A DNA stretch of 62,663 nucleotides from Candidatus Tectimicrobiota bacterium (GTDB lineage Bacteria; JACPUC01), in assembly GCA_016192455.1 (NCBI GenBank), contig JACPUC010000004.1:1-62663 (forward strand). The letters run 5' to 3'. Under the pieces are notes generated by a model. It was not told where the DNA came from. It saw nothing but the letters and a program-made list of their open reading frames with translations, and did no database searches. Shown piece after piece: positions 16,427 through 25,638 of the stretch (positions within the stretch are counted from its first letter, which is position 1; the number at the start of each line of letters is the position of its first letter). The translations under genes were made by a program, and so were the position numbers.

Positions 16427-16496
16427 CGTCGCGTCCAAGGCGGCTGGGACGGGTAAGCTGGATGGTCGGGAACCGGACATGCCGCCACCCGGGAGC

Positions 16497-17318
16497 TTAT
16501 CTCCAGCCCCCTCGCTTCGCCTCTCTGCGGCGCTCGTCTTCGGTGGGTCCCTCGCGTATCGCCCGTTCCACGTCGTACTTCAGGAGCTGCCAGAGCCTGG
16601 AGATCGTTCTGCCGAACTCCGGGTCGGCCATCATGGCGATGGTGCGCGGCCTCGGCAGGCGCACCGTCAGGACCTCCTTGACGCGCCCTGGACCGACGCT
16701 GAGGACGGCGATGCGGTCGCAGAGCATCACCGCCTCCTCGAGGCTGTGGGTGACGTAGATGACGGTTTTCCTCTGGCGCTCCCAGATTTCCAGCAGCTCC
16801 TCCTGCAGGAGCATGCGCTGCTGCGCGTCAATGTTGGCGAACGGCTCGTCCATGAGGAGAATTTCAGGATCGTGGGCCAGGGCTCGCGCGATGCTGGTCT
16901 TCTTCCGCATCCCTTCGCTGAGCTGGAACGGAAACGCATCATCGAAGTTCTTCATGCGCACGACGCGCAGGAAGTGGTCGGTGATGCGCCGGTAGATCGG
17001 CAGCGGTTTGCCCTTGATCTCGGGAGAGAAGCCGACGTTGCGCTCGACGACGCGCCAGGGCATCAGCGCGTGCTCCTGGAAGACCATGGCGGTGACGGCT
17101 TCACAGCGGCGCTCGCCGGTGAACTGGATGTCGCCGCTCGTCGGCTGATCCAACCCCGCCAGCAGGTGCAGCAGCGTCGTCTTGCCGCAGCCATTCGGGC
17201 CGATGATGCCGAAGAACTCGCCATCCTCGACGGTCAGGGTAACGCCGGCAAGCGCCGTGACATCCCCGCGCTGCCGCGACCAGAAGACCTTCGTGACGTC
17301 GCGCACCTCAGCCCGCAT
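16497..17318 (-). CDS. ABC transporter ATP-binding protein (TauB/SsuB/NrtD-like)
   Basis: 273 residues from ATG 17318. Walker A is GIIGPNGCGKTTLLHLLAGL, the Q-loop MVFQEHALMPW, the signature LSEGMRKKTSIARALA, Walker B ILLMDEPFANID and the H-loop YVTHSLEEAV. MPWRxVxxNV after the Q-loop is diagnostic for the nitrate/sulfonate/taurine importer class. The signature has Glu at the first Gly of LSGG (LSEG); the essential second Gly is kept. No permease or periplasmic binding protein is in the window, so it is an orphan here. A start 21 codons upstream is possible but low-complexity. Confidence 0.85.
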   Translation of the reverse strand: MRAEVRDVTKVFWSRQRGDVTALAGVTLTVEDGEFFGIIGPNGCGKTTLLHLLAGLDQPTSGDIQFTGERRCEAVTAMVFQEHALMPWRVVERNVGFSPEIKGKPLPIYRRITDHFLRVVRMKNFDDAFPFQLSEGMRKKTSIARALAHDPEILLMDEPFANIDAQQRMLLQEELLEIWERQRKTVIYVTHSLEEAVMLCDRIAVLSVGPGRVKEVLTVRLPRPRTIAMMADPEFGRTISRLWQLLKYDVERAIREGPTEDERRREAKRGGWR

Positions 17319-17714
17319 GACTGACCTGTCCGCCCGCGAGCCCGGACGCGGCGCCCCGCCGCTGGAGGGTCCGGCGCCCACCGCTCATGGACATCGCGCG
17401 CCGCGAGGGGCGCGGCACCCGCACGTCATCGCGCCGTCGCGGCTCGGCTCTGATACGTGCGCCCCGTGCGGCCTCTCCCCCCGGCCGGCGGGGTCACAAC
17501 AACCCCAGGGGCCTGGGCGCTGCCGCGTCGCGTCAACGGGCAACCGGCGCGGAACGGCCCCGCTTGTTCCCTTCCACGCCCTCTGCTCCGTTGGATCGAA
17601 TTGGCGGAGAAATGCCGGCAGGAGCATAGCACACGCTCCACGCCGTGCAAAGGTGGAGGGCGCTCCACGTCGAACCCGGCCACCCGGCAACGATTCGCGG
17701 CGACGGCCCGCAGG
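17319..17714. other. Intergenic, no gene seen
   Basis: 396 bp of very GC-rich sequence; the open frames that cross it have no recognisable domain. Confidence 0.5.
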
Positions 17715-18167
17715 TCAGGAAAGGGCGGGATCGAAGAGGACCTGGATGAGATGCCCGTCCGGGTCGGGAACGTAGAAGCTGTAGGCGCCGTCACGGTGGC
17801 GTACCGGATCGCCGCAGTTCGGGATGCCGGCGTTGCGCAGGCGCTCCAAGGCGCGGTCCACCTCCTCGGGGCTGTGGACGCGGAAGCCGAAGTGGTCGAG
17901 GCGGGGCAGGCAGTCCATGGCTGCCGGGGTCGGGACGGCAGCGGCGCCAGCGGCGGGGATCGGCGGAAGCTGCAGCAGGGCCAGATCATCCTGGCCGCAG
18001 GCGAGGAAGGCGATCTCCCCCTCCTCCCGCCAGCGCAGCTCCATCCCGAAAAGGCTCGTGTAGAAGGCGATGGAGCGCTCCAGGTCGCGCACCCGCAGGG
18101 CGAGGTGCCCCATGCGGTGGAAGGGAGAGGGGAGAGGCGTCGAAGACTCACCTTCAGCGTTATCCAT
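17715..18167 (-). CDS. VOC-family (glyoxalase/dioxygenase fold) protein
   Basis: 150 residues with one vicinal-oxygen-chelate domain: MGHLALRVRDLERSIAFYTS carries the first metal His, then RLDHFGFRVHSPEEVDRAL the second His, then SFYVPDPDGHLIQVLF the terminal metal Glu position (here Gln-Val after LI). The replacement of the usual final Glu (normally x-E-L) by Gln is worth noting and may change metal binding. The start is uncertain: ATG 18167 lacks a ribosome site and MGHLALRV at 18113 is an alternative. The substrate is unknown; extradiol dioxygenases, glyoxalases and fosfomycin-resistance proteins all share the fold. Confidence 0.75.
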   Translation of the reverse strand: MDNAEGESSTPLPSPFHRMGHLALRVRDLERSIAFYTSLFGMELRWREEGEIAFLACGQDDLALLQLPPIPAAGAAAVPTPAAMDCLPRLDHFGFRVHSPEEVDRALERLRNAGIPNCGDPVRHRDGAYSFYVPDPDGHLIQVLFDPALS

Positions 18168-18235
18168 AGGCTAGCGAAGGCCCTCTGAATTTACCAAGTC
18201 TCCCTTTCAATGTCTGAAGCGTGCCCCTTTGACAA

Positions 18236-19963
18236 CTAAGTACACGGTCTGGCACGTTCAGCAACCGCCGCTATGCTGTCGAGAACATCCGAAATCTCAT
18301 GATCAATCTCTTCTTCATTCATGTAGTTGACTAAGGTATGATAGTGCGTCTTCTGCATCAGATTAGGCAACTTGAGTTCACCGAAGAAGTTTTCAAACAG
18401 AATATCAAGAAACTCATCGCTGACTTTCAAATCAGACGACCATGGTGATGGTTTCTTGAGGCTCAGTAACGCCTCCTCAAGCTTGGCGATACATTTCTGC
18501 ATGGTTTCCTTCCAAATCTCGCCGATCAAAGGACCACCATATCGATTGCACCCTTCATTGACTGCCCACCTGAGAAGAAGCTCCCGAATGCACACATAAC
18601 ATTCAATCTCATATTTCTTCCACATGTATTCCAAAAGAGGCCGATTTTGTTGTAGTTCTCTGCCTATCCTATCAAATAGAGCAAAGCCAACCAGGTCGGG
18701 TTTTGCTTCTTGCAGCCCGTAGAAATGTTCTCTGGCGCGGTGCGGTTGATTGAGGACATAAGAAAAAAATACTCTTTCCAATACCTTTTCCGCAGGGTGC
18801 CGCAACTTCTTTGCGAATACGCGCAACAACTCGAGACCGGTCGACCCTTCCAGATAAAGAACCCAGCCTGTCAGCTCGGCCTGATAGTACTGATCAAAGC
18901 CGATTGACTTGAAGGATTTCAGCACTTGACTGCCGCGATCGTCGATGCGATGGGGTTTGCCCACAAAGGCAACGACGATGTCGCGATCTGCTGCCTCGTT
19001 GAGCAGAACCTCGGAATGACTTGCAACCAATAATTGACTATTACATTCACTGGCAACTTCTGTCAGCACATTGTAGATCTGTCTTTGCCTCAGTATTTCA
19101 AGGTGAGCATCCGGCTCATCGAGCAACAACACTGCTCCTGGATTCACCTCGAGATGTGAGAGAAGGAGAAGGGTCTGATGCAATCCTCTTCCCGCCGTGG
19201 AGAGGTCCAGGGGAATGCCCTCATGTGTCCGATACGACATTTCAATTTCGCCGCGTTCATCTATGTAGACAGGTTTCCGCAACTGGATGCCGAAAAGGCT
19301 GTGTATCCGGTCAGATAACTTCTTCCATCGATCCTTCGCCTTGGCATCGCTCGCAATCATGTAACAGAGATTTCGCAAGACCTCCGCGGTACGCCCCTCC
19401 CCAAGCCTGACATTGATGGCGCCGACATCAAGTCGGATTTCGTTTGCGGCAAGTCCCGACATAGGGGGAAGAAAAGCTACCCGAACGTGGGACGCCTGCT
19501 CAGGAACGGGCATGCGTGGTGGATTCTTTTCTTCAGACATACGTAGGGGACGACAGTATAACGATTCTTCATTCGCGTAATCAAATTCGAGACCACAACG
19601 CCATTCTTGACCTGCGGCGACGCCTTCAACCATGATGTCGACGCGAATATTCCGCGTTACCTGCTTGCCCTTAGTCTTGTTAACATCTCGAACATGCAAA
19701 TTACGCCACAGGAGGTTGGCATTTGGCACTGGCATTGCCAGCAGGTCGCGGCGGTTAATCGTTACGCCGGGACGCTTTTCTGGAGCAGCTTTACCCTTAC
19801 GTTTCTCATTCCAGCGTTTAAGCCCAATCTCCCAGAGCGCCAGGGCCTGAAGTGCGGTGGTCTTTCCGCAGTTATTCGGGCCGATGAAGACGACAGTTTG
19901 ACCCAGTTCTACATCAATCTCCTCAAAACACTTAAACTGGCGAACGATGAGTCTGGTCAACAT
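18236..19963 (-). CDS. OLD-like AAA ATPase with degenerate TOPRIM-like C-terminus
   Basis: 575 residues. I use ATG 19963 (MLTRLIVRQFKCFEEIDVEL) because a terminator covers the start 14 codons earlier. Walker A is FIGPNNCGKTTALQALALWE. The ABC-type signature is DLSTAGRGLHQTLLLLSHLE and Walker B is AVLLLDEPDAHLE, with the switch QLLVASHSEV. The C-terminal part VLYLEGSTGLELLRVFAKKL and FALFDRIGREL resembles the TOPRIM nuclease of OLD-family proteins. However, the expected Asp of EGSTD is Gly, so nuclease activity is doubtful. AT-richer than its neighbours and solitary, it fits a horizontally acquired defence-type gene, though no partner gene is visible. Confidence 0.8.
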   Translation of the reverse strand: MLTRLIVRQFKCFEEIDVELGQTVVFIGPNNCGKTTALQALALWEIGLKRWNEKRKGKAAPEKRPGVTINRRDLLAMPVPNANLLWRNLHVRDVNKTKGKQVTRNIRVDIMVEGVAAGQEWRCGLEFDYANEESLYCRPLRMSEEKNPPRMPVPEQASHVRVAFLPPMSGLAANEIRLDVGAINVRLGEGRTAEVLRNLCYMIASDAKAKDRWKKLSDRIHSLFGIQLRKPVYIDERGEIEMSYRTHEGIPLDLSTAGRGLHQTLLLLSHLEVNPGAVLLLDEPDAHLEILRQRQIYNVLTEVASECNSQLLVASHSEVLLNEAADRDIVVAFVGKPHRIDDRGSQVLKSFKSIGFDQYYQAELTGWVLYLEGSTGLELLRVFAKKLRHPAEKVLERVFFSYVLNQPHRAREHFYGLQEAKPDLVGFALFDRIGRELQQNRPLLEYMWKKYEIECYVCIRELLLRWAVNEGCNRYGGPLIGEIWKETMQKCIAKLEEALLSLKKPSPWSSDLKVSDEFLDILFENFFGELKLPNLMQKTHYHTLVNYMNEEEIDHEISDVLDSIAAVAERARPCT

Positions 19964-19980
19964 CGCTGAGACGGCATCTC

Positions 19981-20019
19981 TTGTGAAAAGAGGCAGGGAG
20001 GTCAACGACCCTGCCTCTT
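19981..20019 (-). terminator. Rho-independent terminator after the molybdopterin oxidoreductase
   Basis: Perfect 11-bp stem (AAGAGGCAGGG / CCCTGCCTCTT), 10-nt loop and TTTTC tail on the minus strand, 100 bp after the stop of the gene at 20119. Confidence 0.8.
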
Positions 20020-20118
20020 AGAGTAACGACACAGCCTAAAGGAAGGGCCGCATGCGAGGTCCTTCTCCTGCTCCCTCTCCCTCCTCTTCCGCGCGGAGGT
20101 GGGCGCCGCCTGTCGCCG

Positions 20119-22422
20119 CTAGTGCTTGCCGTTGGACTGTGTGCGGCCGTTGGCGCCGGCGTTCTCTGCCTTCCTCTCCACCGCCGGCGGGTCGTAGGCG
20201 TGGTCCTTCTCAACGTTGCAGAGCAACGCCTTGAAGACCGGGAAGCCGGAGATCGGGTCGCGGTTGTCGTGGTCGGTGAGGTGGTTGGTGTTGGCCTCGC
20301 GCCACTCCTTCTTCTGCTGCGGGCCGCCGCCGCCGACGTTGCACTCCACGGCGCCGCGCACGATGTCCTCGGTGACGTTGGCGTAAAAGGGCACCCGTCC
20401 CCGCCGCGTCGTTACGTAGACGCGATCGCCCTGGTTGATGCCGCGCGGCGCGGCGTCCCGCGGGTGCATCCAGACCTGCGGCTTGTCCTGCAGCTTCAGC
20501 AGCCCGAGGATGTTGAGGTGCTGGCTGCGATAGGTGGACTGCAGCCGCAGACCGCTGTTGAGCACGAGGGGGAACTCGCCGAGCAACTCCGGGGTGCTGA
20601 TCGGCCCTTCCTTCGGTTCCGTGTACTTCGGCAGCGGATCGTGGCCGTGACGGGCGAGGCTGGTGGAGGCGATCTCGTACTTGCCGCTCGGCGTCGGGAA
20701 GCCGGGCTTCTTGTCGCCGCGCAGCAGCCCCTTCTCCCACTTCCTGTACTGCATCTCCTTCTTGGGGGTCGGGAAGCCGTCGGGGTTGGAGCGGAACTCC
20801 CGCGGCTCGACGAAGCCATCCTTCAGCACCCAGTCCACAACCTCGCGCTCGTTCTGGGGGTAGAGGTGGCCGTAGCCGAGTCGCTTCGCCAGCTCGATGA
20901 ACGTCACCACGTCACTCCGCGCTTCGCCGAGCGGCTCGATGATCCTCTCGCGGTACTGGACGTGGCCGAAGGGGTACGCCATGTAGCCTTCGTTCTCGTA
21001 GAGCGTGGTGGCGGGGAGGAGGTAGTCGGCATGCGGCGCGTCGATGCTCAGGAAGCGGTCGATCACCACCACCAAGTCGAGCTTCTCGAGACAGCGGCGC
21101 CAGAGCTCCGGCTGCGGGAAGGAGATCATCATCGCGGCGCCGCAGATCACCAAGGCTTTCACCGCGTACGGGTCCCCTTCGAGGATGGCGCGCGGCAGCT
21201 CAAGGGCATGGGCCGTATCGGTCATCTCGCAGAAGAGGGGGTACGTGTCGGCGCCGATCGGGGGCTTGCCCTTCGGCGCCTCGATGACGTTGCGCGTCAC
21301 CGAGGGAGGAGCAGGCATGCGGAAGCACCAGGCGCCGGGTTGATCGAAGTTGCCCGTGATGGCCATGAGGATGAAGGTGGCGCGGATGTTCTGCACGCCG
21401 CTGTTGGTGTACTCGAGGCCGGTGTAGGAGCAGAAGCCCACCCCCTGCGTGGCGGCGATCTCCCGCGCCAGCCGGCGGATGGTCTCGGCGGGCACCCAGG
21501 TGATTTGCGCCGCCTTCTCCGGCGTGAACTCCTTCACGTACTGCCGCAGCTCGTCGAAGCCGACCGTCCAGTTGTCGCAGAACTCCTTGTCGTACAGCCC
21601 CTCCTCGATCACCACGTTGATCATCGCCAGGGCCAGGGCGCCGTCGGTGCCGGGACGGATCGGCACCCATTCGTCGGCGATCTTGCCGGTCTCGGTGCGC
21701 ACGTGGTCAATGACGATCACCTTCGAGCCGCGCCGGCGGGCCGCCAGGAGTTGTTTCCACTTGAACGGCGGCGAGTCGGTCGGCGGGTTGCCGCCCCACA
21801 CCACGATGAGGTTGCTGTGCTCGTAGTCGATCGAGAGCATCTTCTCCGGCTTGCCGAAAGTGGTCATCGGGGCAAGGATTCCGTAGGAGACATAACAGAG
21901 GGAGCCGGCGCCGAAGGTGTTGGGAGAGCCGAGGGGGAAGAAGATATTGCTGCAGGCGTTGTGCATGCGCCGCACGGCGAAGATGTTGTTCAGCGAGATG
22001 TCGAAGGAGCCGCGCCCGAAGTAGTTGGCGATGCTCTCCGGCCCGTGCTCGGCGGCAAGCGCCTTGATCTTCGCGGCGATGCCGTCCAGCGCCTCATCCC
22101 AGGAGATGCGCTCGAACTTGCCGGAGCCGCGCTCGCCGACCCGTTTCATGGGGTACTTCAGGCGATCTTCGGAGTAAATGATCTCATTCGAGTAGGCGCC
22201 CCTGGTGCAGAGAATGCCCATCGGGTGGCCCTTCACCGGCTTGATGCTCTCCAGCTTGCCGTCGACAAGCTTGATCGTCTCATAGCAGCCGGCGGGACAG
22301 ATTCCGCAGATGCCCTTCTTGTATTCCACCCGCGGCGCGGCCTGTGGCGTCGCGGCATCTTTGGCGGTCAGCACGGTATCCATGGGGACCCCTTCTTCCC
22401 TGGGTGACGCAGGCGCGCTCAT
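20119..22422 (-). CDS. Molybdopterin oxidoreductase (DMSO reductase family, formate dehydrogenase/PhsA-like)
   Basis: About 767 residues from ATG 22422 (GAGG 7 bp upstream). The N-terminal 4Fe-4S motif is C-x2-C-x3-C-x27-C (GICGICPAGCYE ... GILCTRGAY). Then come SWDEALDGIAAKIKAL, GSPNTFGAGSLCYVSYG with the likely Mo-ligand Cys, and NLIVVWGGNPPTDSPPFKW. VIVIDHVRTETGKIADEWVP and NSGLRLQSTYRSQHLNIL lead into the C-terminal molybdopterin-binding domain (VYVTTRRGRVPFYANVTED). No twin-Arg signal is visible, so it is probably cytoplasmic. No ferredoxin-like or membrane subunit is adjacent. An MFS carrier of the oxalate/formate class lies upstream on the same strand, so formate or a small acid is a reasonable substrate guess. 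Confidence 0.85.
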   Translation of the reverse strand: MSAPASPREEGVPMDTVLTAKDAATPQAAPRVEYKKGICGICPAGCYETIKLVDGKLESIKPVKGHPMGILCTRGAYSNEIIYSEDRLKYPMKRVGERGSGKFERISWDEALDGIAAKIKALAAEHGPESIANYFGRGSFDISLNNIFAVRRMHNACSNIFFPLGSPNTFGAGSLCYVSYGILAPMTTFGKPEKMLSIDYEHSNLIVVWGGNPPTDSPPFKWKQLLAARRRGSKVIVIDHVRTETGKIADEWVPIRPGTDGALALAMINVVIEEGLYDKEFCDNWTVGFDELRQYVKEFTPEKAAQITWVPAETIRRLAREIAATQGVGFCSYTGLEYTNSGVQNIRATFILMAITGNFDQPGAWCFRMPAPPSVTRNVIEAPKGKPPIGADTYPLFCEMTDTAHALELPRAILEGDPYAVKALVICGAAMMISFPQPELWRRCLEKLDLVVVIDRFLSIDAPHADYLLPATTLYENEGYMAYPFGHVQYRERIIEPLGEARSDVVTFIELAKRLGYGHLYPQNEREVVDWVLKDGFVEPREFRSNPDGFPTPKKEMQYRKWEKGLLRGDKKPGFPTPSGKYEIASTSLARHGHDPLPKYTEPKEGPISTPELLGEFPLVLNSGLRLQSTYRSQHLNILGLLKLQDKPQVWMHPRDAAPRGINQGDRVYVTTRRGRVPFYANVTEDIVRGAVECNVGGGGPQQKKEWREANTNHLTDHDNRDPISGFPVFKALLCNVEKDHAYDPPAVERKAENAGANGRTQSNGKH

Positions 22423-22536
22423 CGTCAATCCTCGTGGTATGGTCACTATAAATCACGCGACACTCTGTTTCAAGCAGAAAGGCGCGGTCGGCTGGGGGGG
22501 CGCAGCCCGCGGCGGCGCCCTGCCGGCAGGCGCCCC

Positions 22537-23877
22537 TCAACGCGCGCGGTGGCGTTGGCGAATGGCGTAGACGCCGACGGCGGTGACCCCAACCGCGACA
22601 CTGTTGAGCCAGAAGGCCGGTCGGTAGCTCTGCCCCAAGTCGAAGATCGCGGCGGCGATGACCGGCCCGGTCATGGCGCCCACCTGGTGGGTGAAACCGA
22701 CGACTGAGAAGAGCACCGCGTGCGAGCGCTTGCCGTAGAGGTCGCCGACGATGGCGGTGGTGAGCGGGATCGTGGTGAGGTAGCCGAGGCCGAAGAGGAA
22801 GACACCGAGGTAGAGCGTGGCGGGGGTGGGCGTCACCAGGATGACGAAGAGGCCGAGGAGGCGGACCGCATACGCGAGCGCCAGCGGGATGCTGCGCCCG
22901 ATGCGGTCCGAGATCGGTCCCGCGATGAAAACCGCTGGAATCCCCACCACGGTCATCAGGCTGAGGGCGAAACCGGCGGTCAGGGGTGAGATGCCCTCGC
23001 CGACGGCGTAGATGGGGAGGTGGTTGATGAGCGTCGATTCGCTGAAGCCGCACACGAAGTAGCTGAGGAGGATGGCGTGGTAGGAGTACGTGCGGAGGAC
23101 CTGTGGCAGGGTGACGCGTTCCTCCCCGACCTGCCGCGGCAACGCCGCGGCCGGCAAGGCGCTGCTCGAGACGGCCTTGGCGGCGCCGCCGGGCGCGTCC
23201 GGCCGCTTTCCTGCCGGCCGCGTTGCCGGCGTCTCCGTCCGCGGCCCCTCCGGGACGCCGTCGACCGGCAGCCCCATCGCTGCCGGGCTGGCGCGCATGA
23301 AGATGAGGTTGAGCGGCAACATCACGATGATGAGCAGGCCGCCGAGCGCCTGGTACGTGTGCCGCCAGCCGATGCTGCCGATGAGGGCGCTGATGACGAC
23401 GAACATCACCGCATTGCCGATGCCGTGGCCGATCGTCATGAGGCTCAGCGCCGTGCCGAGCCGGCGCGTAAACCAGCGCGTGGTGGCGATGGAGTTCGGG
23501 ATGATGCCGCCGAGGCCGATCCCCGCGGCAAGCAGCACGCCGAAGCTGAGGTAGAGGTGCCAGACGGCGCTCGCCAGGCTGTTCAGGATGGCCCCCGCGC
23601 CCATGAACATCAGGCCCAGCGGGATGATGAGCCGCGGGCTGAAGCGATCGAAAAGCTTGCCGATGCTGAGCTGCATGAGGCCGTAGACCATCATGGCCAG
23701 GCTGTAGGCCGCCGCCAGGGAGGCCCGCGGACCGCCGAACTCCTCGAGGATAGGCTGGAAGAAGATGCCGAAGGAGTACACCGTCGCGGTGCCGAAGAAG
23801 AGCGTCAGCGACGTGAGGCCGGCGATGACCCAGCCGTAGTAGAGAGGCGCGGCGCGGCGCGGGGCTGCAGGGGTCAT
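22537..23877 (-). CDS. MFS transporter (oxalate/formate antiporter-like)
   Basis: 446 residues with twelve predicted membrane segments split 6+6 by a Pro/Ala-rich cytoplasmic loop (~residues 205-250). It starts YYGWVIAGLTSLTLFFGTA and has GKLFDRFSPRLIIPLG, the MFS loop 2-3 motif, mirrored by ISDRIGRSIPLALAYAVRLL in the second half. The YYGW start and the GxLxDRxG loops fit the OFA (oxalate:formate antiporter)/monocarboxylate group. The stop lies 115 bp upstream of the molybdopterin oxidoreductase start, same strand, so it probably feeds that enzyme's substrate. Confidence 0.85.
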   Translation of the reverse strand: MTPAAPRRAAPLYYGWVIAGLTSLTLFFGTATVYSFGIFFQPILEEFGGPRASLAAAYSLAMMVYGLMQLSIGKLFDRFSPRLIIPLGLMFMGAGAILNSLASAVWHLYLSFGVLLAAGIGLGGIIPNSIATTRWFTRRLGTALSLMTIGHGIGNAVMFVVISALIGSIGWRHTYQALGGLLIIVMLPLNLIFMRASPAAMGLPVDGVPEGPRTETPATRPAGKRPDAPGGAAKAVSSSALPAAALPRQVGEERVTLPQVLRTYSYHAILLSYFVCGFSESTLINHLPIYAVGEGISPLTAGFALSLMTVVGIPAVFIAGPISDRIGRSIPLALAYAVRLLGLFVILVTPTPATLYLGVFLFGLGYLTTIPLTTAIVGDLYGKRSHAVLFSVVGFTHQVGAMTGPVIAAAIFDLGQSYRPAFWLNSVAVGVTAVGVYAIRQRHRAR

Positions 23878-24155
23878 CCGCGTGGAACCTCGAGAGGGGA
23901 GGAGGAGAAAGGGCGGCGCCCGGCGCCGAGGCGACCCGGCGCTCCCGCCAGGAGGGAGCCGGCAGCCAGGCTGAGGGAAACACCCGGCGGTCTGCCGCCG
24001 CCATTCGTCCGCTGCGGCGTGAGGAGTCCCCGCGCTGAGAGCGGCGGCGGAGCACCCGCGCCGGCGGCTCCGCCCTGCGGCGCCGCGCCTCCTTGCAGGC
24101 CGGCAGCGATGACGCGCCGTCCACGATCGGCGCCCGGAACGCGCGCCGCGCCCGC

Positions 24156-25146
24156 TTAGCCGGCGGCGCCCAGGAAGTACGGGATGATCCGTTCACCGAT
24201 GAGCTGAATCGCCTCGGCGGGGTCCGGTCCCAGCGGCGCCTTCAGGATGAGGTGCCGCACGCCTGCGTCGGCCACTTCGCCGATGCGCCGCACGGCGTCC
24301 TTCTCGGTGCCGCAGATGGTGAACTCGGCGGCGAGCTCGTCGCTCAGGCAGGCGGCGGCGGCCTCGTGGTTGCCGCGCGCCGCCTCTCGCATGGCTGCTT
24401 CACGCCGCCTGGGAGAGCCCGGCCAGGTCCGGCAGATGCCGCAGCAGCTCCTCCTTGGCGCGTCGCAGCGCCAGGCGGCGGTCGCCGCCGAGGGAGGCCC
24501 AGCAGCTTGCCGCCACGTCGAGGAGGGCGGCATCGCGGCCGCTGGCGCGCGCCCCCGCCTCGATGTTCTCCCGCGCCATCGTCACCGCCGCCGGCGCCAG
24601 CAGGGCAGGCGAGTGGGCGCCGTCCGCGATCTCCCCCACCAGGCGAAACCCCACCGGGCCGGTGGTGCCGAGGTAGATCGGCACCTGGGCGCGCCGCGGC
24701 GTGAAGGCCAGCCCGAAGGAGGGCTCCACCTGAAAGACCTCGCCGCGGAATCCCTCCTTGCCGCCGGCAAGCGCCTGGCGGATCAACGCCACCGCCTCGC
24801 GCAGGGCGCGCACGGGCCGCGGCATCGGGGTGTGGAGCGCTTGGTGGTGGAAGGAATCGCCCCGACCCAGACCAAGGAAGGCGCGCCCGCCGCTCAGCTC
24901 GTCGAGGGCCGCGACGTTGGCGGCGGTGAGCAGCGGATGCCGCAGGTACGGGTGGGTGACCGAGGGGCCGAGCTGGACGCGGCGCGTCTGCTGCGCGAGG
25001 AAAAAAAGGATACCCCAGCAGGAAACGAAGTGCGGAACGTCATCAACGATGAGCAGGGAGAAGGCGTAGCGCTCGATGAGGGCGGCCAGCCGACCATACG
25101 CCGCGAAGCTCAGGTTGGGCGGCACACCGATGCTGAAGCGGATCAT
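24156..25146 (-). pseudogene. LLM-class (luciferase-like) oxidoreductase, single frameshift
   Basis: From ATG 25146 (MIRFSIGVPPNLSFAAYGRL) the frame shows FHHQALHTPMPRPVRALREA, VPIYLGTTGPVGFRLVGEIA and DGAHSPALLAPAAV, the pattern of F420-/FMN-dependent luciferase-like monooxygenases (the family has a GGR-FLGLGRG motif, here SGGRAFLGLGRGD). It stops after 249 residues. The rest of the family's C-terminus (REAARGNHEAAAACLSDELA, then FTICGTEKDAVRRIGEVADA) continues in another frame from about 24415 to 24156. Combined length about 330 matches the family. One inserted or lost base near the CCC/GGCGG run explains it. Either a recent pseudogene or a sequencing error. Confidence 0.7.
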
Positions 25147-25506
25147 GCTGGTTTCCTGCGCGCGCGTCCCCGGCGCTCTGCAGGCCACGATACGAACCGG
25201 CGTCCGCCCTGTCAATGAAGGTTGCCGCCAGGGAGCGGGAGAGGCCGCGGCGGGCGCCGGACTCCGCCGCGTGTTGCCACTGCCAGGCGAGGGATGTACA
25301 GTACATGGTGAGGAGAGGAGACGAGGCGCGCCGGCGCCCCGTGGCCCGTCTGCCTCGCGGGCGCCTTCCGCCGGCGGGGGGTCTCCTGGTCCACGCGCCT
25401 GCGGCCCGGGCTGCGGGGTGCGTGGCCGCGGAGCGGCGGGGGATGGCTGCCGCTCTGCCGGGTTACCTCGAGATACCATGAAACCTCTTGCTCGGAGCTT
25501 TGAAGA
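25147..25506. other. Intergenic, no gene seen
   Basis: GC-rich first part; no recognisable frame. The last part carries a dyad element listed separately. Confidence 0.5.
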
Positions 25507-25568
25507 AATCCACAGATTGCGCGGATGACGCAGATTCAATCGGCGTGAATCGGCGCAATCTGCGGATT
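25507..25568. repeat. Dyad element with AATCC-CAGATTGCGC arms
   Basis: Arms AATCCACAGATTGCGC (25507-25522) and GCGCAATCTGCGGATT (25553-25568) are inverted with one mismatch around a 30-nt centre. The style 'rich in GCAATCTGCGGATT' is a well-known class of intergenic repeat in several phyla. It lies upstream of the PAC2 gene. Confidence 0.7.
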
Positions 25569-25638
25569 ATCAAGTTCATGGCGTTGTTCGCTCCACCCCA
25601 CGCCATACCCACCCTGGCGTCTTCCCAGGAGATCGACC

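Noticed and set aside
20122-22407. Long plus-strand open frame opposite the molybdopterin oxidoreductase
   Set aside because: A GC-driven shadow: the minus strand has full family motifs and the plus frame has low-complexity His/Arg/Leu-rich content.
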